Shown: in pieces, positions 43,176 through 52,066 of the stretch
How the letters are laid out: every line of letters starts with the position of its first letter
How positions within the stretch are numbered: position 1 is the first letter of the stretch
Assembly: GCA_937943575.1 (NCBI GenBank)
Contig: CALEAV010000003.1
Location: forward strand, 1-64,000
Reading direction: 5' to 3'
Length of the DNA stretch: 64,000 nt
Origin: an uncultured bacterium
Lineage (GTDB): Bacteria; Desulfobacterota; Desulfobaccia; Desulfobaccales; 0-14-0-80-60-11
Translations under genes and position numbers: made by a program
Notes under the pieces: model-generated
What the model was told of the DNA's origin: nothing
The model's database searches: none
Seen by the model: the letters and a program-made list of their open reading frames with translations, nothing else

Positions 43176-46100
43176 TCATTCCAGGTAGGCGAAGGGCGCC
43201 GCCAGGGACTCGGCCCGCCGTTCCCGGGCGCAGGCCGGGCACAAACGCCGGAGCACCGGCTTGTCCATCACTTTTTCGATGCGGTGGTTGACATACTCCA
43301 GGTAGCGAGGCGGCACGAAAGGCCGGCCGCAGCGGGCGCAGCGGGGCGCCTCCAGGCGGTTGAACACCGTGCCGCACAGGCGCACCTCCCGGAAATCCGG
43401 ACCTTCCACGTAGTCGATGGCCTGGGTGGGGCAGGCCAGGGCACAGGCCCCGCAGGCGATGCAGCGCTCCGCCGCCCGGGGGTAGTCCACCAGCACCCGC
43501 TCAGTGGCGCTGATCTGGCGGAATTTCAGGGCCGCCACCTTCATCTGGTCCCGGCAGGTCTGCTCGCAGATGCTGCAGCGGATGCAGACGTCGCAGCGCA
43601 GACAGCGGGCCGCCTCGGCCCGGGCCTGCTCCTCGGTATAGGGGAGCTCCACCGGCTCAAAGCTCCGGCAGCGCACCGCCGGGGGCAGCATGGGCACCGG
43701 ATGGCGATGGTTGGCCAGCTTCTCCGGGGCCGGGGTGACCTGGAACGGCAGCCGCAGGCGCTTCTGGAAGCGCATCCGGGGGGTCGGCCCGTCGTTGCCC
43801 GACAGGTAATGGTGGATCTCCAAAGCGGCCTGCTTGCCCTGAGCGATGGCCTCCACCACCGTGGCCGGCCCGGTGACTGCGTCCCCACCGGCAAAGATGT
43901 CCGGCACCGTGGTGCGTTTGGTGGGCTCCTCGGTGACAATGGTGCACCAGGGGGTGGTGGCCACCGGCGGTTCCGGGAAGGGGCAGAAGTCCGGCTGCTG
44001 GCCGATGGCGGTGATCACCGCGCCCACCTCCAGGCGGAAGTTGCTCTCCGGGATGGGGATGGGGCGCCGCCGGCCGCTGGCGTCGGGCCGCCCCAGCTCC
44101 GCCTGCAGGCACTCCAGATACTCCACCCGGCCCTCCCCGCCGATGCGGATGGGGATGGTGAGGAAGTGGATCTGCACCCCCTCTTCCAGGGCCTGCTCCA
44201 CCTCCTCGGGGTGGGCCGGCATCTCCGCCCGGGTGCGGCGGTAGGAGACGTGCACCTCGGAGCAGCCCAGCCTGAGACACGTGCGGGCCGCGTCCATGGC
44301 GGCATTGCCGCCGCCGATGATCACCACCTTGTCGGCGGGTTTTTCCCGATTGCCGAGATAAACCCGGCGTAAAAACGAGATGACGTCCATCACCTGGGGG
44401 TAGTCGGTTTCGCCTTCAATCTTCAGGCGATAGCCCAGGTGCGCCCCCACCCCCAGAAAGAAGGCCTCATAGCCCTGGGTCCGGAGCTCCTCCAGGGTCA
44501 CATCCCGGCCCACGGTGATGCCGGTTTTGATCTCCACCCCCAGGGCCTTGACCAGCTCGATCTCCCTGCCCACCACCCGGCGGGGCAGGCGGTAGTCGGG
44601 GATGGCCTCCACCAACAGCCCCCCGGGCTGCTCATGGGCCTCGAAGATCGTGACCGCATGCCCCTTCAGGGCCAGGAAATAGGCGCAGGTGAGACCCGCC
44701 GGCCCCGAGCCCACCACCGCCACCTTGTGGCCGGTGGGCGGGGCGGGGCGGGGCGGGGTCATCTCATCGTGCCGGTCCACCCACTCGGCGGCAAAGGCCT
44801 TGAGATAGCGGATATTGATGGGCTCATCCAGATTGCCCCGCACACAGGCCCGCTCGCAGGGATGCGGGCAGATGAGGCCGCAGACCCAGGGGAAAGGGTT
44901 GTCCTGGCGCATCACCTCCCAGGCCTCCTTGTGACGGCCCTGGGCGATGAGGGCCAGAAAGCTGGGGATGTCGATGCCCGCCGGACAGGCCAGGTGGCAG
45001 GGGGCCGACAGCAGCTTGGGGCACACGTGGGCGTCGCAGTAGTGGTTCTCCACGTGGGCCAGGTATTCGTCCCGGAAATAGGCCAGGGAGGTGAGAAGGG
45101 GGTTGGCCGCCTGCCGGCCCATCTGGCAGGAGCCCTTGCGCTTCAGCTCCTGGGCCCGGCGCTCCAGCTCGTCGATGGTCTCCCGGGTGCCGCTGCCGTC
45201 CACCACCCGGTCCAGGAGGGCCTTGAGGTCCCGGAGGAGGGGGGCGCACCCCGGGCAGTGGGCCCCGGGCTGCTCCAGGATAAAGGCGATCTGGCGCCGG
45301 ACATGGTCCACCACGCAGTGGCGTTCGTCCAGGGCCTCGATCAGCCCCAGGGCCAGAGAGCCTCCCATCTCCCGGATGGTCTCGTGGTGCAGGGTGAGGT
45401 TCTGCAGGGAGGCGGGGAAGAGCCCGCCGGTGGGGCCGCCCACCAAAACACCCTTGGGGGTGCGGCCGTGGCGCCAGCCGCCGCCGATCTCCGTCACCAC
45501 CTGCCCCAGGGTGGCGGTGAGGGGCACCTCCACAAACCCGGGGCGCTCCACTGCGCCGGCCAGCCGGAAGATCATGGTGCCGGGGGCGCACTCCAGCCCC
45601 AGCTTCCTGAACCAGGCCACCGGCTGCTGGGCGATGAAAGGCAGCGAGGCGATGACCATCAGGCTGTGGCAGAGAAAGGTGGGCTTGGGGTGGCGCTCGA
45701 AGAAGTCCGGGGGCAGGCTGCCGCTGACACTCCGCACCAGGAGCTCCTCGTCGTCCATGAGATAGGTGCCCTGCCCCTGCACGATGTGGAGGCGCACCGG
45801 CGGCTCCTTGGCGGGCCACAGGCGGGAGGCCTGAAAGGCCTTCCAGGACTCCCTCAGGCGGCTGGCGGCCAGCTCCGCCCGTTCGTGGAGATACACCACC
45901 GCCTCATTCACCTTGAGGGTCTGGGTGGCCAGGAAGATGCCCTCCAGCACCTGATGAGGCAGGGCCTCCAGGAGGAACATCTCCGGGGTGGCGCCCTCCA
46001 AGGGGGGGGCGGCATTCACCACCAGGACGGGGTGCTCCTTTTCCACCCGGATTTCGCACCACTTGGGCCCTACCGGCCGGATGGTGAGGAGGCCGAACTC

Positions 46101-46580
46101 GCAAAACCCCGCCGCCACCACCTTCTGGAGAAAGGAATCGAACCCCTGGCTGAAGAAGGTGCGCAGGCCCTTGTAGCCGTCGTAGTCCTGGTACTCCTCC
46201 CAGGAGAGGGGGTCGATCCTGCCCGCCAGCTCGGAGATGTAGGGCTTCTGGGATTCGTAGAACTCCTGGAAGTCCTTCCCCACCAGCCACTGGCTCAGGG
46301 GGCGGCCGTCGTCGAGGTGGCTGGCCAGAATCCGGGGCACCATGTCCGGGGTGACCAGCTCATAGAGGTGGGAGCCCAGCCTGTCCCGGATTTCCACCAT
46401 CACGTCCTTGCCAGCCACCCCCCGCCAGCCCACCAGGCGGACGGTCACCTCCCCCAGCTCGTCCAGGGAGCGACGCCGGATCTCCTCGTGAAAGGCATTC
46501 TCCACCTCCAGGGCCGGGGTGAGATCCGCACCCGGAAAGGTGGAGATACTGACGGTCATGATATGTCGGTTGGGGGCCAT
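43176..46580 (-). CDS. pseudo-NuoF domain fused to GltD-like NAD(P)H oxidoreductase
   Basis: 1134 residues. Residues about 15-460 follow the NuoF/HydB outline (IDPLSWEEYQDYDGY, GTMIFRLAGAVERPGFVEVP, GGPTGGLFPAS) but the working motifs are degraded. The FMN loop that should read GRGGAGFPTG is AAGFCEFGLLTIRPVG near 157; the CNADEGDPG segment reads VNAAPPLEGATPE; the four-Cys cluster site ESCGxCxPCR is GAHCPGCAPLL. From about 525 a GltD-type half follows: CPKLLSAPCHLACPAGID, FAD motif VGSGPAGL near 621 and NAD(P)H motif IIGGGNAAMDAARTC near 757. Ferredoxin motifs (CDVCIRCSICEQTC, CIACGACALACP near 1038) and a zinc ribbon end it. It takes electrons to or from NAD(P)H for the neighbouring molybdopterin enzyme, by inference. 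Confidence 0.82.
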   Translation of the reverse strand: MAPNRHIMTVSISTFPGADLTPALEVENAFHEEIRRRSLDELGEVTVRLVGWRGVAGKDVMVEIRDRLGSHLYELVTPDMVPRILASHLDDGRPLSQWLVGKDFQEFYESQKPYISELAGRIDPLSWEEYQDYDGYKGLRTFFSQGFDSFLQKVVAAGFCEFGLLTIRPVGPKWCEIRVEKEHPVLVVNAAPPLEGATPEMFLLEALPHQVLEGIFLATQTLKVNEAVVYLHERAELAASRLRESWKAFQASRLWPAKEPPVRLHIVQGQGTYLMDDEELLVRSVSGSLPPDFFERHPKPTFLCHSLMVIASLPFIAQQPVAWFRKLGLECAPGTMIFRLAGAVERPGFVEVPLTATLGQVVTEIGGGWRHGRTPKGVLVGGPTGGLFPASLQNLTLHHETIREMGGSLALGLIEALDERHCVVDHVRRQIAFILEQPGAHCPGCAPLLRDLKALLDRVVDGSGTRETIDELERRAQELKRKGSCQMGRQAANPLLTSLAYFRDEYLAHVENHYCDAHVCPKLLSAPCHLACPAGIDIPSFLALIAQGRHKEAWEVMRQDNPFPWVCGLICPHPCERACVRGNLDEPINIRYLKAFAAEWVDRHDEMTPPRPAPPTGHKVAVVGSGPAGLTCAYFLALKGHAVTIFEAHEQPGGLLVEAIPDYRLPRRVVGREIELVKALGVEIKTGITVGRDVTLEELRTQGYEAFFLGVGAHLGYRLKIEGETDYPQVMDVISFLRRVYLGNREKPADKVVIIGGGNAAMDAARTCLRLGCSEVHVSYRRTRAEMPAHPEEVEQALEEGVQIHFLTIPIRIGGEGRVEYLECLQAELGRPDASGRRRPIPIPESNFRLEVGAVITAIGQQPDFCPFPEPPVATTPWCTIVTEEPTKRTTVPDIFAGGDAVTGPATVVEAIAQGKQAALEIHHYLSGNDGPTPRMRFQKRLRLPFQVTPAPEKLANHRHPVPMLPPAVRCRSFEPVELPYTEEQARAEAARCLRCDVCIRCSICEQTCRDQMKVAALKFRQISATERVLVDYPRAAERCIACGACALACPTQAIDYVEGPDFREVRLCGTVFNRLEAPRCARCGRPFVPPRYLEYVNHRIEKVMDKPVLRRLCPACARERRAESLAAPFAYLE

Positions 46581-46697
46581 AGGCTCACTTCACCCGCCGT
46601 GGGGCGGTTTTGCAGACAAATATGCAAGGTTCCTTCCGGGGCGCTGCAAAGGGCACCCCTAAGATGCCCTTAGGGAGGTTGCCGGGCGCCGGCGCGC

Positions 46698-47222
46698 CTA
46701 GCGGGCGCTCACCAGCTCGGTGAGCTCAAAGGCCACGGTCCTGGCGAAGCGCTCCCGGCGGCTCTGTTCCAAACGGTCGGCCCGGCCGAAGCTCAGGCAG
46801 TGGGTGACGCACTTGGCCACACAGGCCGGCTCCAGGCCCTGGTCCACCCGGTCCATGCAGTAGTCGCACTTCACCACCTTGCCGGTCTCCGGGTTCCACT
46901 GGGGGGCGCCCCAGGGACAGGCGATGATGCAGCTCTTGCAGCCCACACACAGGGACTGCTCCACATAGACGATGCCGTCCTTGGGCCGCATGCGCATGGC
47001 CCCGGTGGGGCAGGCGGGCACGCACCACGGCTCGCTGCAATGGAAGCAGGGCATGAAGACAAAGGCCTGCCGCGGCTGCTGGTTGATCATTTTGGGGCCC
47101 ACCGGGATGATCTGCCCCAGGCGCGGGCCCAGGGGCAGGCCCTTGTTGCTCTTGCAGTGCACCTCGCAGCTCAGGCAGCCGATGCAGCGCTTCTGGTTCT
47201 GCAACAGGTAATACTGGCTCAT
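46698..47222 (-). CDS. four-cluster ferredoxin subunit (DmsB/PhsB type)
   Basis: 174 residues with four 4Fe-4S Cys sets: CIGCLSCEVHCKSNKG, CFHCSEPWCVPACP, CVGCKSCIIACPWG and CDYCMDRVDQGLEPACVAKC. This is the electron-transfer subunit that normally partners a molybdopterin catalytic subunit. There is no Tat or Sec signal, so it is cytoplasmic. GGAGGACGC precedes the ATG at 47222. It lies between the molybdopterin enzyme (82 bases) and the NuoF/GltD fusion (117 bases). Confidence 0.88.
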   Translation of the reverse strand: MSQYYLLQNQKRCIGCLSCEVHCKSNKGLPLGPRLGQIIPVGPKMINQQPRQAFVFMPCFHCSEPWCVPACPTGAMRMRPKDGIVYVEQSLCVGCKSCIIACPWGAPQWNPETGKVVKCDYCMDRVDQGLEPACVAKCVTHCLSFGRADRLEQSRRERFARTVAFELTELVSAR

Positions 47223-47304
47223 GCGTCCTCCATGTCGAGGGGAACCAAGGCTCCCTTGCTCCCGCAGCCGCCCCGGAATGGCGGCGGCTGCCCTCCGGGA
47301 GGGT

Positions 47305-49392
47305 TCATTTGGCCGGCCGGACCGTGATGAAGGTGTCCTCATAGGCCGGGCTGCCGCCCACCATGTCGGAGAGGTTCTCCTGCAGCACCGCGTCGCTGGC
47401 CCCCTTCTGGTAGGCCCGGGTCTGGGCCGGCACGGTCTTGCCGAAGCCGTGCAGCATGAAGACCGCCTCGGGGTGGATGAATTCCGTCACCCTGGCCTTG
47501 ATCCGGCCCCGGCCCACGGCGGATTCCACCTCCACATAGGCGCCGTCCTGCACCCCCAGCTGGGCGGCCGCCTGGGGGTGGATCCAGAGTTCGTTTTCCG
47601 GCACCAGCTCATGCAGGTAAAGGTTGTTCTGGGTGGAGCAGTGGGTGTGGGCGGCGCAGCGCCCCACCAGGAGGCGGAAGCGCCCCTCCGGCGGCCGGGC
47701 CGGCGGCTGATAGGGCGGGAAGGAGGGGAAGCCCGCCTTCTCCAGCAGCGGGCTCACCAACTCGATCTTGCCGGATTCGGTTTTGAATGTGAGCCCGTTT
47801 TGGCGGTCCCAGAGGATGGGGTCCTTGCTCAGAGCCACAAAGCCCTTGGCGTCGAAGTCAGAGAGGCTCACCCCCATATCCTTGAGCTGGAAATTCCAGA
47901 TGTCTTCGATGGTCTCATAGGGGAGATAGCTGCCGATGCCTAAGCGGTCCGCCAGCTTCTTGAGGATCTCCCAGGCAGGCTTGGTGTCATAGCGGGGGCT
48001 CACGGCCTGGCGGCGGATGAAGAGCTGGGGCTTGAGGCCGCTGGCCAGCTGGATGGAGTCGGCCCGCTCCAGATAGATGGACTCCGGCAGGATGACATCA
48101 GCAAACCAGGCGATCTCGCTGAAATTCACGTCAATGGCCACAATCAGGTCCAGGGTGTCCAGGGCCTTGCGCATGGTGTTGCTGTCGGCGATGGACTGCA
48201 ACGGCTCGATGCGGTTGAAGATGGCCGCCTTGATGGGGTAGGGGTCCTGGCTGAGGATGGCCCTGGCCAGCTGCTGGGGATTGCCGTGGGAGGCGTCCGC
48301 CACCGGGAAGAGGCCGCCGCCGGAGCCGTCAAAGCGGGGCGCGGTGATCTTGGGGAATTCCTGGTTGACATACTTGCCGATGTCCCCCCGGCCCGCGGCC
48401 TTGGGCCCCTTCTTGATGATGAGGCCGCCCTTGGCCTCGATGCTCCCCAAAAGCGCATTGAGAATGATGAGGGAGCGCCGGAAATAAATTTCATTGGTGT
48501 GGTGGGCCCCCCGGTAGCCGTAGTGAAAGACCACCTGGGGCTTGGCGGCCGCCGCCTCCCGGGCGATCTGCACGATGGTCTCCGCCGGGATGCCGGTCTC
48601 CTCGGCGGCCCAGGCGGGGGTGTAGGGCTCCACAAAGGCCCTGAGCTCGTCCAGGCCCGCCACCCAGCGGCTGACATAGTCCTTGTCGTAGAGACCCTCC
48701 TTGAGAAGGGTGTGGATGAGGGCGTAGTTGAGGGCCAGATCGGTGCCCGGCCGGATCATGAGATAGCGGTCGGCCTTGGTGGCGGTGACGGTGACCCGGG
48801 GGTCGATGTACACCAGCCTGGCGCCCTTCTCCATGGCGTCCAAAAGGTTGTTGATGGGCCGGATCTCCAGGGATTCGAAGATGTTGCGGCCATAGAGGAC
48901 GATGTAGCGGGTGTTGGCGTAGTCAATCCCGATTTCGGCGTCGGTGTAGCCGGTGAGGCTGCGGAAGGCGGTGTTCACCGAACCTTTGCAGAGGGCGTCG
49001 TGGGTGAAGTGGTTGGGGGAGCCCAAGGCCTTCATGAAGGTCTTGCTGATGTGGGTGTTCAGATTGGTGCGCTCGCCAAAGACCACGCTCTGGGGGCCGT
49101 GGGCGGCGACGACGGCCTTGAGTTTCTCCGCGGTGTAATCCAGGGCTTCGTCCCAGGAGGCCTTGCGCCACTGGCCGGCCCCCCTCTTCCCGGTGCGGAT
49201 CATGGGATACTGGGGCCGCTCCTGGTCATGGAGGAGGGCCAGCCCGGCCGACCCTTTGGCGCACAGGGCCCCTTCCAGCCCCGGGACGTGGGGGTTCCCC
49301 TGAATCCAGACCACATCATCGTCCACCACCCGCACCAGGATGGGGCAGCGCACGGTGCACATGAAACAGATGCTCCAGACGTCCTTTGCCAT
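47305..49392 (-). CDS. cytoplasmic PhsA/PsrA-like molybdopterin oxidoreductase
   Basis: 695 residues of the DMSO reductase superfamily. The N-terminal cluster ligands are CFMCTVRC and ALCAKG. HDALCKGSVNTAF carries a Cys at the position that ligates Mo or W in the PhsA/PsrA/ArrA branch. ILPESIYLERAD and GRCAAHTHCSTQNNLYLHEL continue the fold. PhsA and PsrA are normally periplasmic with Tat signals; this protein starts MAKDVWSICFMC, with none. The substrate (polysulfide, thiosulfate, an aldehyde or formate) cannot be told from sequence. The ATG at 49392 follows GAGGAAAGGCGG. First gene of a three-gene operon. Confidence 0.87.
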   Translation of the reverse strand: MAKDVWSICFMCTVRCPILVRVVDDDVVWIQGNPHVPGLEGALCAKGSAGLALLHDQERPQYPMIRTGKRGAGQWRKASWDEALDYTAEKLKAVVAAHGPQSVVFGERTNLNTHISKTFMKALGSPNHFTHDALCKGSVNTAFRSLTGYTDAEIGIDYANTRYIVLYGRNIFESLEIRPINNLLDAMEKGARLVYIDPRVTVTATKADRYLMIRPGTDLALNYALIHTLLKEGLYDKDYVSRWVAGLDELRAFVEPYTPAWAAEETGIPAETIVQIAREAAAAKPQVVFHYGYRGAHHTNEIYFRRSLIILNALLGSIEAKGGLIIKKGPKAAGRGDIGKYVNQEFPKITAPRFDGSGGGLFPVADASHGNPQQLARAILSQDPYPIKAAIFNRIEPLQSIADSNTMRKALDTLDLIVAIDVNFSEIAWFADVILPESIYLERADSIQLASGLKPQLFIRRQAVSPRYDTKPAWEILKKLADRLGIGSYLPYETIEDIWNFQLKDMGVSLSDFDAKGFVALSKDPILWDRQNGLTFKTESGKIELVSPLLEKAGFPSFPPYQPPARPPEGRFRLLVGRCAAHTHCSTQNNLYLHELVPENELWIHPQAAAQLGVQDGAYVEVESAVGRGRIKARVTEFIHPEAVFMLHGFGKTVPAQTRAYQKGASDAVLQENLSDMVGGSPAYEDTFITVRPAK

Positions 49393-49721
49393 GAGCGGCC
49401 GCCTTTCCTCAATTAAAGGGTGATTATTATCTAATATTTTTTGAATAACAAAACCCGGCCGATTTGACAAGCGGGCAGGCCCTTGTCGTCCTGAAAACCC
49501 CCAGGTGGGGTCCTGGCCGGTGGGCATGGATTTTAACTATACCCACCTTGTGACCAAATGCCAAGAGGTTTGTGGCCGGGGGAGGAGCCTGCGGCCGATT
49601 TCCCTGGCGGCGGGACGGCTTCCGGGAAATTGTCGGGGGAGCGGGGACCGGGGCGGGGTCCGCCCTGCCGGGAGGCCATCCCCATCTCGACAATGCTCCC
49701 ATTCTGCGCTAATAGATAGAC
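49393..49721. other. divergent regulatory region
   Basis: 329 bases between the molybdopterin operon (minus) and the APC permease (plus). The first ~60 bases are very AT-rich and hold the promoter given separately. No gene, RNA or repeat is recognised in the rest. Confidence 0.4.
49423..49451 (-). promoter_or_regulatory. candidate sigma-70 promoter of the molybdopterin operon
   Basis: Reading the minus strand, TTGTTA (49451-49446) and AATAAT (49428-49423) are separated by exactly 17 bases in an AT-rich patch 31 bases before the ATG. Both boxes match the consensus in 4 and 5 of 6 positions. Confidence 0.4.
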
Positions 49722-51521
49722 ATGAGCGACGCCGATGTGGCTGCCATCGAGACGGAGCCGTCTCCGGCGCCCTCCCCCAAGGAGCTCATCGAGGGGGAGG
49801 CCAAAAAAGAGCGGCTGGGGCAGTGGTATGCCACCGCCATCTGCGGCAACGACATCACCTCCTCCTGCCTCTACGTGTCCGCCATCGCCACGGTGTATGC
49901 CCAGACCCTGGCGCCCCTGGCCCTCCTCATCGTCGCCGGCATCCTCTACCTCTACCGCAAGATCTACACCGAGGTGGTGGAGGCCCTGCCCTTAAACGGC
50001 GGGGCCTACAACTGCCTTTTGAACAGCACCCGGAAGTTCACCGCCGCCCTGGCCGCCTGCCTCACGCTGCTCTCCTATCTGGCCACCGCGGTGATCTCTG
50101 CCAAGACAGGCGCGGAGTATCTGGACAACCTCCTGCCTTTTCTGCCGGCCATGGAGACCACCGCCGGGGTGCTCATCGTCTTTGCCGCCCTCACCATCCT
50201 GGGGATCACCGAGTCCGCCCGGGTGGCTTTGACCATCTTTCTCATTCACCTGGCCAGCCTCACCCTGTTTGTCCTCTTCAGCCTGCCCCAGGTAATCCAG
50301 ACCTCCCCCGCCTGGGTGGAGAACCTCAGCCTCCTGGGGGAGATGCATTGGCCCACGGCCCTGTTCCTGGGGGTGTCGGCGGCCCTTCTGGGGGTGAGCG
50401 GCTTTGAAAGCTCCGCCAACTTCGTGGAGCAGCAGGAGCACGGCGTCTTCCGCAAGACCCTGCGGAACATGTGGGTGGCGGTCACCGTCTTCAACCCCCT
50501 CCTCGCCTTTCTGGCCCTGCGGCTGATGCCGGTGGAGAGCATCCGGCAGCACCAGGATGACCTGCTCTCCTGGCTGGGGCTCCAGGTGGGCGGCAAGCTT
50601 CTGCATGACCTCATTGTGGTGGACGCCTTCCTGGTGCTCTCCGGTGCGGTGCTCACCAGTTACGTGGGCGTCACCGGTCTGGTGCACCGCATGACCCTGG
50701 ACCAGTGCTTCCCCCAGTTTCTCCTCCAGACCAACCGCCGGGGCACCTACCACCGCATCATCCTGGGCTTCATGGGCCTGTGCATCTCCATCCTCTACCT
50801 CACCGGCGGGCGGCTGCTCTCTTTGGCCGGGGTCTACACCATCTCCTTCCTGGGGGTCATGACCCTCTTCGGCATCGGCAATATCCTCCTCAAAATCAAC
50901 CGCCGGGAGCTGAAGCGCACCTACCGGGCTTCCTGGGGCACCGTGATCCTGGGGACCCTGGCCACCGCCACCGGCATCGTGGGCAACATCATCATCGATT
51001 ACCGCTTCCTCCTGTATTTCATGGTGTATTTCATCCCCGCCGTGGTGGTGGTGGGGATCATGTATGCCCGCATTCCCATTTACAAGGGGATCCTCCTCCT
51101 CATCAACGAGGCCTTCGAGCGCCTCTTCATCTGGCGCAGCATCATCATCGACAAGATCACCGACATCACCAACATCCGCCTGGTGCTCTTTGCCCGGGGG
51201 GGCAGGCTCTACCGGCTGGCCAAGGCCTTCGCCTATATCGCCCAGAACGAATCCAGCCGCAAGATCACGGTGGTGCGCCTCTACCGGACCTTTGACCCGG
51301 CGGAGGAGGCGGAGATGCAGGAGAGCCTGAAGGTGATGCGGGAGCTCTATCCGGATCTGCAGATCGACTACCTCGCCCGGGAAGGGGCCTTCGGGCCGGA
51401 GATGGTGGAGGCCATCGCCCAGGAGCTCAAGGTCCCTAAAAACAACATCTTCATCGGCGCCCCGGAGGAGAAGCACCGCTTCTCGGTGGAGGACCTGGGT
51501 GGGGTGCGGGTGATCTTCTGA
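49722..51521 (+). CDS. APC-family amino-acid permease with soluble C-terminal domain
   Basis: 599 residues. A short acidic N-terminal tail precedes GNDITSSCLYVSAIA and LNGGAYNCLLNSTRKF, the first unwound helix and its partner in APC transporters. About twelve membrane helices run to about residue 455, then a soluble domain (LVLFARGGRLYRLAKAFAYIAQ, IDYLAREGAFGPEMVEAIA) with a USP-like alpha/beta pattern. The substrate is not shown by sequence. There is no clear ribosome site before the ATG. It faces the molybdopterin operon across the divergent gap. Confidence 0.82.
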   Translation: MSDADVAAIETEPSPAPSPKELIEGEAKKERLGQWYATAICGNDITSSCLYVSAIATVYAQTLAPLALLIVAGILYLYRKIYTEVVEALPLNGGAYNCLLNSTRKFTAALAACLTLLSYLATAVISAKTGAEYLDNLLPFLPAMETTAGVLIVFAALTILGITESARVALTIFLIHLASLTLFVLFSLPQVIQTSPAWVENLSLLGEMHWPTALFLGVSAALLGVSGFESSANFVEQQEHGVFRKTLRNMWVAVTVFNPLLAFLALRLMPVESIRQHQDDLLSWLGLQVGGKLLHDLIVVDAFLVLSGAVLTSYVGVTGLVHRMTLDQCFPQFLLQTNRRGTYHRIILGFMGLCISILYLTGGRLLSLAGVYTISFLGVMTLFGIGNILLKINRRELKRTYRASWGTVILGTLATATGIVGNIIIDYRFLLYFMVYFIPAVVVVGIMYARIPIYKGILLLINEAFERLFIWRSIIIDKITDITNIRLVLFARGGRLYRLAKAFAYIAQNESSRKITVVRLYRTFDPAEEAEMQESLKVMRELYPDLQIDYLAREGAFGPEMVEAIAQELKVPKNNIFIGAPEEKHRFSVEDLGGVRVIF

Positions 51522-51572
51522 GCCGGGGCCCCTGGGAGCTTCCCTCCCCGGGAAAGGGAAAAGGTTTCCTTT

Positions 51573-51743
51573 CAGGCTGCATCAGGCAGGTTCATGGCAA
51601 CCAGGTCCTGAACAACGTGGCCGATGCCTGCTTCCCGGTTCCCTCAAGGTTGCATCAGGCAGGTTGAGGGCAACAGCCGGGGCCTCATGCCCCTCCGGGC
51701 GGCACCTACCTTGTCTTCAAAGGTTTCTCAGGCAGGTTGAGAG
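51573..51743 (+). repeat. three degenerate direct repeats at a 73-base period
   Basis: Copies at 51573-51601, 51645-51674 and 51717-51743 share TCAGGCAGGTT, with TGCA before it in the first two and a variable GGCAAC-like end. The shared core begins at 51582, 51655 and 51728, exactly 73 bases apart each time. The middle copy is flanked by GTTGC and GCAAC, an inverted pair. The spacers (about 43-45 bases) differ. They lie in a gene-free stretch after the APC permease. Confidence 0.7.
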
Positions 51744-52031
51744 CCGCGGCCTCCCAGGGCCCGGGAGACCGGCAGTCTCCCCGGTCGCCGGGGCCGGAAA
51801 TCCGTGCCCCGTGGTGAGCTTGGGGGGAAGCTCTGCGGCGCCCATACTGCCTGTCGGCGGAGCCGCGGAAGACCCGCCCGGGGCCCCGGCCCGGGGCGGG
51901 AGGGCCGGTGCCTGATTTTCTTGGGCAAGCTGGCGCGGCCTGAGGCCTTCCCCCACCCCAGCCGGGAGAGGGGCCGCCGAGCGGTCTGAGGGGTGCGAAG
52001 GTCATCGGCGGCTGCGGCCGCCGGCAGGGGA
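51744..52031. other. gene-free GC-rich stretch
   Basis: Together with the repeats this forms a 545-base gap between converging genes (APC permease and the GAF sensor). Apart from the repeats and the hairpin listed next, I see no coding or RNA signal. Confidence 0.35.
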
Positions 52032-52059
52032 GGGGGCAGGAGAGAGGAGACCTGCCCCC
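52032..52059 (-). terminator. hairpin behind the GAF sensor gene
   Basis: A perfect 9-base stem, GGGGGCAGG (52032-52040) and CCTGCCCCC (52051-52059), with a 10-base loop, sits 7 bases past the stop of the minus-strand GAF gene. It lacks a T tract, so it would be a weak intrinsic terminator or a 3' protector. Confidence 0.45.
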
Positions 52060-52066
52060 GGATGCT

